Source: Kitasatospora viridis (GTDB lineage Bacteria; Actinomycetota; Actinomycetes; Streptomycetales; Streptomycetaceae). Taken from it: 64,000 nucleotides of DNA. The notes beneath the pieces are model-generated. The model ran no database searches. It saw only the letters and a program-made list of their open reading frames with translations, and was not told where the DNA came from. Shown here piece by piece: positions 24,785-32,753 of the stretch. A program made the translations under genes and the position numbers. The stretch is from the NCBI RefSeq assembly GCF_007829815.1, contig NZ_VIWT01000001.1:558001-622000 (forward strand). The letters are read 5' to 3'. How positions within the stretch are numbered: the first letter of the stretch is position 1; each line of letters starts with the position of its first letter.

Positions 24785-25216
24785 ATGACTGCCACCGAGA
24801 ACCCGTTCGCCGCCCCCGACCCCGAGCAGGCCCGCGCCAAGCGGGTGCCCGCCGCGCTCTTCCGGATCGCCGAGCGGCACGCCGCCACGCCCGAGCAGCG
24901 GGGCCGCCAGGTGCACCCGATGGTGCTCGGGCCGCACGAGGCGGTCCGGCTGGTCGGCTTCCTGCTCTCCGGGGCCGCCCTCGCGGAGGAGGGGGAGGCC
25001 GCCGTGGACCGGGACGACGTGCTGGCCGCGCTCACCCTGCTCCCCCTGGTCCGGGCCGAGCTGGACGAGTTGGAGCTCGGCCTGCTCCGGATGGCCCGCG
25101 GCCGCGACCTCACCTGGCAGGACATCGCCTTCGGCCTGGGCCTCAACACCCCGCAGGCCGCCCGGCAGCGCGCGGAGCGGCTCACGGACCGGGTGGCGGA
25201 CGGCGCCGAGGGCTGA
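24785..25216 (+). CDS. Small putative DNA-binding protein with sigma-region-4-like HTH
   Basis: A 143-aa soluble protein. The C-terminal half has WQDIAFGLGLNTPQAARQRAERL, which fits a sigma-70-region-4 or LuxR-type helix-turn-helix. The N-terminal half (residues 8-70) is unassigned and contains HEAVRLVGFLLSGAAL. It is leaderless from a clear TTGACA promoter. Being divergent from the FUSC exporter, it may regulate it. I do not recognise a characterised homologue. Confidence 0.75.
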   Translation: MTATENPFAAPDPEQARAKRVPAALFRIAERHAATPEQRGRQVHPMVLGPHEAVRLVGFLLSGAALAEEGEAAVDRDDVLAALTLLPLVRAELDELELGLLRMARGRDLTWQDIAFGLGLNTPQAARQRAERLTDRVADGAEG

Positions 25217-25301
25217 GCCACCGTCTGCGCTCACAGCGGACCGCGTTCGCTGCGAGCGTGCGGGCGTTGTCGGGTCCGCGCCCGGCTGCGAAAGTCGGCC
25301 C

Positions 25302-26288
25302 ATGCGACTTCTGGTACTGGGTGGGACCGAGTTCGTCGGGCGGGCGTTCGCCGAGGAGGCGGTGGCACGCGGGTGGGAGGTGACCCTGCTGAACCGGGGC
25401 AACCATCCGGCCCCCGAGGGGGTGCGGTCACTGTGGGGGCACCGGCTGGCGTTCGACGGGCTGCGGGCGCTGGACGAGGGCGACTGGGACATCGCCGTGG
25501 ACACCTGGAGCGGCGCGCCGGCCGCCGTGCGGGCCGCGGCCCGGCGGCTGGCCGGGCGGGTCGGCCACTACCTCTACGTCTCCAGCCGGTCGGTCTACGC
25601 CTTCCCCACCGTCGACGGGCTCAACGAGCTGGCGGCGGTCGAGGACGGCGACCCGGGCAGCACCGACGCCACCCCCTACGGAGCGGCCAAGCGCGGGGGC
25701 GAGCTCGCCGCGCAGGAGGTGTTCGGCGAGCGGGCGCTGCTCGCCCGGGCGGGCCTGGTGCTCGGACCGCACGAGAACGTGGGCCGACTGCCCTGGTGGC
25801 TGAACCACATCGCCCGGGGCGGCCGGGTGCTCGCCCCCGGCCCGCGCGAGCTGCCGATCCAGTACCTGGACGCGCGCGACCTCGCGCGCTGGGGGCTGGA
25901 CGCGGCGGCGGCCGGCCTGGGCGGCGCCTACAACCTGGTCTCCCCGCCGGGTGCCAACACCATGGGCGACCTGGTCGACGCCTGCGTCACGGTCACCGGC
26001 GCCGCGGCCGAGCCGGTCTGGCTCCCGCCCGAGGCGCTCGCGGCCGCCGGCGTCGAACCGTGGACCCAACTGCCCGTCTGGATCCCGCCGGGCGACCTGC
26101 ACCGTGTCATGCACCTCGGCGACACCGCCAAGGCCGCCACCGCCGGCCTGCGCTGCCGGCCGCTGCAGGAGACCGTCGCCGACACCTGGGCCTGGCTGCG
26201 GACCCTGCCCGGCCGCGCGCCCGCCGGCACCGCGCACTCGCCGACCGGCATCACCGAGGAGCTGGAGCGCCGCCTGCTCGGCGGCTGA
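25302..26288 (+). CDS. NAD-dependent epimerase/dehydratase-like protein
   Basis: A 328-aa extended SDR. The nucleotide-binding motif is LVLGGTEFVG (residues 4-13), and the region VSSRSVYAFP followed by YGAAKRGGE supplies the catalytic Tyr-xxx-Lys. Proteins of this type act on nucleotide sugars or on other carbonyl substrates. No sugar-pathway genes are nearby. ATG 25302 has no clear ribosome-binding site. The gene ends before a strong terminator. Confidence 0.87.
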   Translation: MRLLVLGGTEFVGRAFAEEAVARGWEVTLLNRGNHPAPEGVRSLWGHRLAFDGLRALDEGDWDIAVDTWSGAPAAVRAAARRLAGRVGHYLYVSSRSVYAFPTVDGLNELAAVEDGDPGSTDATPYGAAKRGGELAAQEVFGERALLARAGLVLGPHENVGRLPWWLNHIARGGRVLAPGPRELPIQYLDARDLARWGLDAAAAGLGGAYNLVSPPGANTMGDLVDACVTVTGAAAEPVWLPPEALAAAGVEPWTQLPVWIPPGDLHRVMHLGDTAKAATAGLRCRPLQETVADTWAWLRTLPGRAPAGTAHSPTGITEELERRLLGG

Positions 26289-26394
26289 CCCGCACTCAGC
26301 CCCGGTCCACCGCGGCGGGCCGGGGCCCGCACGCCGAAACCCCCGCGCACAGCCGATGTGCATATGACGCTTTATCGACCATGCGGACCACCGA

Positions 26395-26429
26395 GCGGGC
26401 GGCCCGGCCCCCACGGCCGGGCCGCCCGC
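26395..26429. terminator. Bidirectional terminator, 15-bp arms
   Basis: Perfect 15-bp inverted repeat (GCGGGCGGCCCGGCC and its complement) with a 5-nt loop. It sits between the convergent epimerase and HATPase genes and can serve both. Confidence 0.88.
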
Positions 26430-26448
26430 GACCTCCCCCGAGGGGCCG

Positions 26449-26898
26449 CTACCGCCGCTGCCCCACCGCCACCGGTCCCCCGCGCCGCCCGGTCGGCACC
26501 GCCCCCACCGGGAAGGCGAAGTAGACGACCTTGCCCCCCGGCAACGGCCGCCACCCCCACCCCCCGGCCAGCGCGTCCACCAGCACCAGCCCGCGCCCCG
26601 ACGGCAGTTCGTCCCCGGCCGAGAGCATCACCGGCGGCCGCTGCGAGCGGTCCGCCACCTCGACCAGGAGCGTCTCGTCCCCCCAGACGACCGAGACCCG
26701 GCACTCGCCCCCGGCGTGCTCCAGCGCGTTGGCCACCAACTCGCTGACGCACAACCGCAGGTCGTCCAGGGTGTCCTCGGACAGCGGCGTCCCCCAGTCC
26801 CGCGCGAGTCCGACCACCCGCTCACGCGCCCGCCGCACCGCGTCGCCGTTGGCGGTGAGGTGGAATTCGTCCCGCAGGGGACGGTAGTCGCGCTCCAT
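26449..26898 (-). CDS. HATPase_c_2 anti-sigma/regulatory ATP-binding protein
   Basis: A 149-aa RsbW-like HATPase. The N-box is DDLRLCVSELVANALEHAGG, and the G-boxes are VEVADRSQRPP and GRGLVLVDALAGGWGW. Such proteins in streptomycetes are kinases of anti-anti-sigma factors or regulators paired with XRE proteins. The expected acidic residue is present, but some G-box glycines are diverged. ATG 26898 has GAGGAGAAG upstream. It is divergent from the TPR regulator at 27109, with which it may form a functional pair. Confidence 0.88.
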   Translation of the reverse strand: MERDYRPLRDEFHLTANGDAVRRARERVVGLARDWGTPLSEDTLDDLRLCVSELVANALEHAGGECRVSVVWGDETLLVEVADRSQRPPVMLSAGDELPSGRGLVLVDALAGGWGWRPLPGGKVVYFAFPVGAVPTGRRGGPVAVGQRR

Positions 26899-26958
26899 GA
26901 CGGCTTCTCCTCGACGTTCCCGGGGAACGGCCGAGCGGATCCGCTCAAGCCGCCCCCC

Positions 26959-27023
26959 ACGACTGATACACAGTCAATCGGGTTACGTGATGGTTGAGAA
27001 CGGGCCATGCTTGACTCAGTCGT
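26959..27023. promoter_or_regulatory. Gapped inverted repeat between divergent regulators
   Basis: ACGACTGA-tacaca-GTCAA (26959-26977) and TTGACTCAGTCGT (27011-27023) are inverted copies of one 13-mer, the left copy with a 6-bp insertion. They lie in the AT-richer 210-bp region between the HATPase and TPR-regulator genes and may bind a shared regulator. Confidence 0.45.
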
Positions 27024-27108
27024 GAATGACGTGAATCGCGACCGGACCCTGGACGCGGGGGCGTCCCAAGGGGTCCGATAAACGGGGGCGCAAGGGAACG
27101 GGGGAGCC

Positions 27109-28479
27109 ATGACCCGCACACCGAACAGACAGCTGGCCTCACTGATGGGTGAGGCCCGCTGGGGCAACGACCAGCTGGCCCGGGCGGTCAACCGCACCGG
27201 CCGGGACGCCGGGCTGGAACTGACCTACGACCACTCGTCGGTCTCGCACTGGCTCCGGGGGGTCCGGCCGAGACCGGCGGTCCGCCCGGTGATCAACGAG
27301 GCCTTCGCCCGTCGGCTCGGCCGACCGGTCACCTCCCAGGAGGCCGGTTTCGGTCCGACGCCGAAGACCGCCGGGAGCCGCCTGACCACCGGACCGGCCG
27401 ACGGGAACCGCCTGGAGGGCCTGGTCGACCTGGTCCGGGACGACATGGATCCGTCCCGCCGCACGATGCTGGCCGCCGGCCTCTACTCGGCCGCCATGCT
27501 GGTGCCCGGGTACACGGAGCTCGGGCACCGGTTGGACGGCGCGCAGCAGGAGGTGCGCGCCGGGCGCACGGTCCGCATCGGGGAGAGCGAAGTCGAGACC
27601 GTGCGCGCCATGACGGAGCGGATAGCCGCGATCCTCGACGAGCTCGGCGGCGGCCACGCCCGCCCGATGAGCGCGGCCTTCCTGGCCAACACGGTGATGC
27701 CCTGGCTCTCCGCCGACGGCTCGCCCAGCACCAAGAAGTCGATGCTGGCCGCCGCCTCCGACCTGGTCTACCTGACCGGCTGGATGGCGATGTACGAACG
27801 GGCGCACGGCCTGGGCCAGCAGTACTTCGGCGAGGCGCTGTCCCTCGCCCAGGACGGCCAGGACCACGTGACCTACTGCCGCACGCTGCGCGGCATGTCG
27901 CTGCAGGCCGCCAACCTGGGCTACGGTCCGCGCGCCCTGGAGTACGCGGACGCCGCCGCCGAGTGCGCGCCGGCCGCCGGCCCCCGGCTGACCGCCTTCC
28001 TGCGCGGCCAACAGGCGCACGGCGCCGCCCTGGTGCACGACCAGCGGCTCGCCTTCTCCCGGCTGAACGAGACGGAGATCGCGCTGGGCAAGGCCGACGG
28101 CCGCAACGACGCGGTCGGCGGCTACGACTGGGCGGCCTACCACTTCCACGTCTCCAGCGTGCTGTACGCGCTGGGCGACCTGCCGGGCTCGATCCGGGCG
28201 ATGATCCAGTCCAACCGGGTCCGACCGGCCAACGAGCGCCAGGGCCGGCTGCACGCCAACGGCGTGCTCGCCTCCCGCCAGTGGGAGTTGGGGCACATCG
28301 AGGCCGCCGCCGGCACCTGGGGCGAGTTCCTGGACGACTACACCGCGCTCTCCACCTCCCGCGGCGACGAGCACTTCGACGTGCTGCGCCGCAGCCTGAC
28401 CAGCCAGCCGGGCAACCGCCAGGTCCGGCGGCTGGGCGAGCGGGTGCGCGAGGTGGCCCGGCAGAAGGCCGCCGCCTGA
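27109..28479 (+). CDS. Cytoplasmic TPR-type regulator with N-terminal HTH-like region
   Basis: A 456-aa protein. Residues 1-70 (MGEARWGNDQLARAVNRTG, then SSVSHWLRGVRP) look like a diverged XRE-type helix-turn-helix. The rest is helical, with TPR-like repeats around ALEYADAAAECAPAAG and LNETEIALGKADGRN. Regulators of this kind control development and antibiotic production in streptomycetes. A hydrophobic stretch near MLAAGLYSAAMLVPG is short and probably buried. ATG 27109 has GGGGGAG two bases upstream. Its stop codon sits in a TGACG/CGTCA palindrome, and a terminator follows. Confidence 0.82.
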   Translation: MTRTPNRQLASLMGEARWGNDQLARAVNRTGRDAGLELTYDHSSVSHWLRGVRPRPAVRPVINEAFARRLGRPVTSQEAGFGPTPKTAGSRLTTGPADGNRLEGLVDLVRDDMDPSRRTMLAAGLYSAAMLVPGYTELGHRLDGAQQEVRAGRTVRIGESEVETVRAMTERIAAILDELGGGHARPMSAAFLANTVMPWLSADGSPSTKKSMLAAASDLVYLTGWMAMYERAHGLGQQYFGEALSLAQDGQDHVTYCRTLRGMSLQAANLGYGPRALEYADAAAECAPAAGPRLTAFLRGQQAHGAALVHDQRLAFSRLNETEIALGKADGRNDAVGGYDWAAYHFHVSSVLYALGDLPGSIRAMIQSNRVRPANERQGRLHANGVLASRQWELGHIEAAAGTWGEFLDDYTALSTSRGDEHFDVLRRSLTSQPGNRQVRRLGERVREVARQKAAA

Positions 28480-28489
28480 CGGATCGTCA
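28477..28489. repeat. Stop-codon palindrome TGACG-GAT-CGTCA
   Basis: Includes the TGA (28477-28479) of the TPR regulator. The 5-bp arms and 3-bp centre match the other stop-codon palindromes in the window. Confidence 0.75.
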
Positions 28490-28519
28490 CCGGCGCACCG
28501 CCCGCTGACGGTGCGCCGG
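28490..28519 (+). terminator. Terminator hairpin, 11-bp arms
   Basis: Perfect CCGGCGCACCG/CGGTGCGCCGG with an 8-nt loop, directly after the TPR regulator stop palindrome and upstream of the next gene's -10 element. Confidence 0.8.
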
Positions 28520-28550
28520 ACTGTCGGAGCGCCCGGTTACGCTCCGGGGC

Positions 28551-29735
28551 ATGGCCACGCACCCCACCAGCCCCGCCCGGTTCACCGACGAGCAGCGCCG
28601 CGCCCGGCTGGCCCGGCGGCACCTGTTGCTGCCCGGCGCCCGGGCGGGCCGGGTGGAGCGGGTGGCGGACGCCCTGGTCGGGCTGCACGCCACCGACGCG
28701 GCCACGGTGTACCTGTCGGCCTGCGCCCGGCTGGCCGAGCCCTCGGCCGCCGAGGTGGAGCGCGCCCTCTACGGGGACGTCAGCCTGGTGAAGCTGCTGT
28801 CGATGCGGCGCACCATCTTCGCGGTCAGCGCGGAGCTGGCACCGCAGGTGAGTGCGGCGGCGGCCAGGGCGATCGCGGTCAAGGAGCGGGCCACCCTGAT
28901 GAAGCACCTGCGCGACGGTGCCGAGGGGTGGGACGAGCGGCGGCTGGCCGAGGCCGAGCGGGCGGTGCTGGCCGCACTGGCCGAGCGGGGCGAGGCGACC
29001 ACCGCCGAGCTCGCCGAGGACGTGCCGGCGCTGCGCGAGACGATCCTGATGGCGCCGGGCAAGCCGTACGAGGCTCGGCAGAGCGTGGGCAGCCGGCTGC
29101 TGCGGCTGCTCGCCTCGGACGGGCACATGCGGCGCTGCAAGCCGCGCGGCTCCTGGCTCAGCAGCAGCTACCCGTGGGCGCTGGTCGCGCCCTGGCCGGA
29201 CGTGCCGGTGCGCGAGGCCAAGGCGGAGGTGATCCGCCGCTGGCTGGCCGGCTACGGGCCGGGCACGGTGGAGGACGTCAAGTGGTGGACCGGCTGGACG
29301 CTGCGCGAGGTGCGCACGGCGCTGGCCGACCTGGGCGCGGTGGAGGTGTCGCTGGACGGCGGCGGCACCGGCCTGGTGCTCCCCGGGGACGTCGAGGAGT
29401 CCACCGAGGTGGAGCCCTGGGCGGCGCTGCTGCCGGGCCTGGACCCGACGGTGCTCGGCTGGCGGGGCCGCGACTGGTACCTGGATCCGGAGCTGGCGCC
29501 GGCGCTGTTCGACCGCAGCGGCAACAACGGTCCGACGGTGTGGTGGAACGGCCGGGTGGTCGGCGGCTGGGCGCAGCGGGCCGACGGCGAGCTGGTCTGG
29601 CGGCTGCTGCGGGACGTCGGCACGGCGGGCGAGGTGGCCGTGGCGGCCGAGGCGGAGCGGCTGGCGGGCTGGTTGGACGGGGTCCGGGTGACCCCGCGGT
29701 TCCGCACCCCGTTGGAGCGCGAGCTGACCGCCTGA
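28551..29735 (+). CDS. Winged-helix HTH_42-family protein (AlkZ-related fold)
   Basis: A 394-aa protein of the HTH_42/DUF1006 group, which includes the DNA glycosylases AlkZ and AlkX. Supporting strings are LVGLHATDAATVYLSACAR, SLVKLLSMRRTIFAV, GSRLLRLLASDGHM and WWTGWTLREVRTAL. The glycosylase QxQ motif corresponds here to HATD, so the enzymatic activity is doubtful or altered. The gene is leaderless: TACGCT (28538-28543) is seven bases before the ATG. Its final codons and stop are duplicated 50 bp downstream. Confidence 0.8.
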   Translation: MATHPTSPARFTDEQRRARLARRHLLLPGARAGRVERVADALVGLHATDAATVYLSACARLAEPSAAEVERALYGDVSLVKLLSMRRTIFAVSAELAPQVSAAAARAIAVKERATLMKHLRDGAEGWDERRLAEAERAVLAALAERGEATTAELAEDVPALRETILMAPGKPYEARQSVGSRLLRLLASDGHMRRCKPRGSWLSSSYPWALVAPWPDVPVREAKAEVIRRWLAGYGPGTVEDVKWWTGWTLREVRTALADLGAVEVSLDGGGTGLVLPGDVEESTEVEPWAALLPGLDPTVLGWRGRDWYLDPELAPALFDRSGNNGPTVWWNGRVVGGWAQRADGELVWRLLRDVGTAGEVAVAAEAERLAGWLDGVRVTPRFRTPLERELTA

Positions 29736-29788
29736 GCGGGCCGCTGATCGGTCCGCTGATCGGGCCGCCTGAGCTGACCGCTTGAGCG
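29721..29788. repeat. Duplicated 3' end of the HTH_42 gene
   Basis: The 18 bp coding for the last four residues, the stop and three more bases (29721-29738) recur with one mismatch at 29771-29788. Between them ctgatcgg(t/g)ccgc is also repeated. A second TGA is therefore available in the same context. Confidence 0.75.
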
Positions 29789-29852
29789 CAGCTGACCGAA
29801 CTCACACCCTACTGATCATTTTTCAACACAAAAACTCGATACTGCACGGTAA

Positions 29853-29870
29853 TTGACGGAGCGTCCGCTC
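29853..29870 (+). promoter_or_regulatory. Candidate -35 and operator upstream of the alpha-galactosidase
   Basis: TTGACG (29853-29858) is followed directly by the palindrome GAGCG-TC-CGCTC (29859-29870), in an AT-rich stretch 58-75 bp upstream of the GH27 start. The -10 is unclear. A repressor site for sugar control is possible. Confidence 0.4.
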
Positions 29871-29927
29871 AATAGTTCTCTTGTTCCAACATTTTGGCTC
29901 AGTCCTCCCCTCTCCCCGGAGCCGCTG

Positions 29928-31529
29928 ATGCACATCCGTCGACTGACCCGCTCCCTGCTCGCCAAGGCCGCCGTGCTGCTCCTCCTGGCACCGCTGGCCC
30001 CGGCCGCCCTGCTCGCCGCCGCTCCCCCGGCCGCCGCGCTCGACAACGGCCTGGCCACCACTCCCCCGCTCGGCTTCAACGACTGGAACGCCTACGGCTG
30101 CAACGTCTCCGAGGCGCTGATCAAGGCCACCGCCGACGCCATGCACAGCAACGGCATGCAGGCGGCCGGCTACCAGTACGTCAACATCGACGACTGCTGG
30201 ATGACCTCGAACCGCGACGCCGCCGGCCACCTGGTGCCCGACCCGGCCAAGTTCCCCGACGGCATCTCCGGCACCGCCGCCTACGTGCACGGCCTCGGGC
30301 TGAAGCTCGGCATCTACGAGGACGCCGGCACCGCCACCTGCGCCGGCTACCCCGGCAGCCTGGGCCACGAGACCCAGGACGCCGCCTCGTTCGCCGCCTG
30401 GGGCGTCGACTACCTGAAGTACGACAACTGCTCCAACCAGGGGATCAGCGCCACCACCCGGTACACCGCGATGCGGGACGCGCTGCGCGCGACCGGGCGG
30501 CCGATCCTGTTCAGCCTCTGCAACTGGGGCCAGGAGTCGGTCTGGACCTGGGGCGCGCCGGTCGGCAACTCCTGGCGCACCACCAACGACATCAACGCGA
30601 GCTACGGCAGCATGCTCGGCATCTTCCACGCCAACGTGGGCCTGGGCGCCTTCGCCGGGCCCGGCCACTGGAACGACCCGGACATGCTGGAGGTGGGCAA
30701 CGGGATGTCCGCCACCGAGGACCGCAGCGAGTTCACCCTCTGGTCGGAGATGTCGGCGCCGCTGATCGCCGGTACCAACGTCGCCGCGGCCTCCGCCGAC
30801 ACGCTGGCCACCCTGACCAACCGTCAGGTGCTCGCGGTGGACCAGGACCCGCTGGGCCGCCAGGGGCAACTGGTCGCCGCCGGCGGCGGGCTGGACGTGC
30901 TGGCCAAGCCGCTGGCCGGCGGGGACGTCGCGGTGGTGCTCTTCAACGAGAACTCCGCCGCCGCGACCATCTCCACCAGCACCGGCGCGATCGGCAAGGC
31001 GGCCGCCGGGACCTACACCCTGACCGACCTGTGGAGCGGGGCCAGCAGCACCACCGGCGGCCCGATCAGCGCGACGGTGCCGGGGCACGGCACGGTGATG
31101 TACCGGGTCTCGGGCGGCGGCGCGCCCGCCGTCCCGTCCGGCGTGGTCTCGGCCACCGGGGCGGGCAAGTGCCTGGACGTGCCGTGGGCCGGGACCACCC
31201 CGGGCACCCAGCTGGAGATCTGGGACTGCAACGGCGGCGGCAACCAGGTGTGGACCCGGACCCCGTCGGGCCAACTCACCGTCTACACCGGCGGTGACAC
31301 CCGCTGCCTGGACGCCTACGACAACCAGACCACCCCGGGCACCAAGGTGGAGATCTGGAGCTGCAACGGCGGCGCCAACCAGCAGTGGCGGTTCAACCCC
31401 GACGGCACGGTCACCGGGGTGCAGTCCGGACTCTGCCTGGACGTGACCGGGGGCAGCGTCACGGACGGCGCGCTCGCCCAGCTGTGGACCTGTGCCGGCG
31501 GCTCCAACCAACAGTGGCGGCTGAGCTGA
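29928..31529 (+). CDS. Secreted GH27 alpha-galactosidase with ricin-type CBM13 domain
   Basis: A secreted 533-aa enzyme that would release terminal alpha-galactose. The signal peptide ends near Ala37. The GH27 core has LGFNDWNAYGC, the nucleophile Asp166 in YLKYDNC, and the probable acid/base Asp221 in WRTTNDI. A beta-sandwich domain follows, then a C-terminal ricin-type lectin (about 408-533) with three QxW repeats (NQVW, NQQW, NQQW). ATG 29928 has CCGGAG six bases upstream; the open frame before it is promoter. The gene is monocistronic, with a strong bidirectional terminator. Confidence 0.95.
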   Translation: MHIRRLTRSLLAKAAVLLLLAPLAPAALLAAAPPAAALDNGLATTPPLGFNDWNAYGCNVSEALIKATADAMHSNGMQAAGYQYVNIDDCWMTSNRDAAGHLVPDPAKFPDGISGTAAYVHGLGLKLGIYEDAGTATCAGYPGSLGHETQDAASFAAWGVDYLKYDNCSNQGISATTRYTAMRDALRATGRPILFSLCNWGQESVWTWGAPVGNSWRTTNDINASYGSMLGIFHANVGLGAFAGPGHWNDPDMLEVGNGMSATEDRSEFTLWSEMSAPLIAGTNVAAASADTLATLTNRQVLAVDQDPLGRQGQLVAAGGGLDVLAKPLAGGDVAVVLFNENSAAATISTSTGAIGKAAAGTYTLTDLWSGASSTTGGPISATVPGHGTVMYRVSGGGAPAVPSGVVSATGAGKCLDVPWAGTTPGTQLEIWDCNGGGNQVWTRTPSGQLTVYTGGDTRCLDAYDNQTTPGTKVEIWSCNGGANQQWRFNPDGTVTGVQSGLCLDVTGGSVTDGALAQLWTCAGGSNQQWRLS

Positions 31530-31547
31530 GCCGTGCTCGGCTGACGC

Positions 31548-31594
31548 CGACGGGGCCGGTCGACTGACTGCGCGTCAGCCGACCGGCCCCGTCG
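31548..31594. terminator. Bidirectional terminator between GH27 and tRNA genes
   Basis: Perfect 15-bp arms (CGACGGGGCCGGTCG and complement) with a 17-nt loop that itself forms a 5-bp stem (CTGAC/GTCAG). It can terminate the alpha-galactosidase on the plus strand and the tRNA on the minus strand. Confidence 0.88.
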
Positions 31595-31602
31595 TGCTGC
31601 CG

Positions 31603-31673
31603 AGGTGGAGAAAGGATTCGAACCTCTGTGCGCGGCGTTGCGAGCCGCTGCCTCGCCACTCGGCCACTCCACC
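31603..31673 (-). tRNA. tRNA-Cys (GCA) with atypical anticodon loop
   Basis: A 71-nt cloverleaf on the minus strand. The acceptor is GGTGGAG/CTCCACC with discriminator T. The D-arm is GCC...GGC and the anticodon stem GCGGC/GCCGC. The loop is TCGCAAC, giving anticodon GCA. The variable loop is 4 nt, and the T-arm AGAGG/CCTTT has loop TTCGAAT. CCA is not encoded. Position 33 is C instead of the near-universal U, and the T-stem has one G-U pair. It resembles actinobacterial tRNA-Cys elsewhere in the molecule. It may be a divergent second copy or a decaying gene. Confidence 0.85.
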
Positions 31674-31750
31674 CGGTGTCATCCGGTGTCACTCGGACGA
31701 CACGATCATGGCGGACCCGGGACGGCGCGGACGAGTCGGCGCGCGCCCGT

Positions 31751-32668
31751 TCACTCCGTTGGCGGCCGCCCCGCGCGGACACCGCCCGTCCGGCCCAACA
31801 GCGCGCCGGCCCGGGCCAGCAGCGCCCGGCCGGCCGGACTGTGCGGGCCGTCGGCCCGCCAGGCGAGCACCAGGCGGCCGCGCAGTGCCGGCGGGTCGAT
31901 CGCGATGGTGTGCAACTCGTCCGGGCGGGCGGCGGCGTAGCCGCCGGGCAGGATCGCCGCACCCAGGCCGCGGGCGGCGAGCGCGGCGAGCGTGCCCGGG
32001 TCGCTGGCCTCGAAGGCGATCCGCGGCGTCATCCCGACCTCGGCGCAGGCGTCCGCGAGCAGGGCCCGCAGGCCGGTGCCCTCGGGCAGGCTGATCAGCG
32101 GCTGGTCGCGCAACTCGGCGAGCGGCAGCACGTCGTGGGCGGCCAGCTCGTGGTCGTGGCTGACCGCGGCGACCACCGGCTGGTCCTCGATCACCCGCAC
32201 CGCCAGGCCGTCCGGCGTGCGCGGGCCGATGCTGACGACGGCCAGGTCGAGCCGGCCGCCGCGCAGGCCCTCGATCAGCTCGGCCGAGTCGGCCACCCCG
32301 AGGGTGATCTCGACCGCCGGGTGGTCCCGGTGGAAGTCGGCCAGCAGGTCGGGGAGTTCGACGTCGTGCGAGGTGACCGCGCCGATCGCCACCCGGCCGC
32401 GCAGCAGGCCGGTCAGCTCGTCGACCGCCTGCCGGGCGCCGGCCACGGCCGCCAGCGCCGCCCGGGCGTACGGCAGCACCGCCGCGCCCACCTCGGTGAG
32501 CCGCACCGAGCGGCCCGAGCGGTCCAGCAGCTCCTGGCCCAACTCGCGCTCCAGCCGCCGGATCTGGGCGCTCACCCCCGGCTGCGCCACGTGCACCCGG
32601 GCGGCCGCCCTGGTGAAGTTGCGCTCCTCGGCCACGGCCACGAAGTACTGAAGCTGGCGCAGTTCCAT
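31751..32668 (-). CDS. LysR-family transcriptional regulator
   Basis: A 305-aa LysR regulator. The winged helix-turn-helix is at residues 1-60 (LRQLQYFVAVAEERNFTRAAARVHVAQPGVSAQI...). The effector domain starts near residue 90 (GRVAIGAV). TATACT lies eight bases before the ATG on the minus strand, so it is leaderless. It is divergent from the SDR gene at 32754, with 85 bp between starts, which makes that SDR its likely target. Confidence 0.93.
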   Translation of the reverse strand: MELRQLQYFVAVAEERNFTRAAARVHVAQPGVSAQIRRLERELGQELLDRSGRSVRLTEVGAAVLPYARAALAAVAGARQAVDELTGLLRGRVAIGAVTSHDVELPDLLADFHRDHPAVEITLGVADSAELIEGLRGGRLDLAVVSIGPRTPDGLAVRVIEDQPVVAAVSHDHELAAHDVLPLAELRDQPLISLPEGTGLRALLADACAEVGMTPRIAFEASDPGTLAALAARGLGAAILPGGYAAARPDELHTIAIDPPALRGRLVLAWRADGPHSPAGRALLARAGALLGRTGGVRAGRPPTE

Positions 32669-32753
32669 GATCGGGGAGTATAGGGACGGGGTCCGACAGT
32701 GCCGGCCGCTTCGGTAGGGTCGGCAGCACGTGAGAGTGATCGAGGGGGATCGA

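Noticed and set aside
31603..32668. An integrated element at the tRNA-Cys gene
   Set aside because: No integrase, excisionase or direct repeat of the tRNA 3' end was seen within the flanking genes.
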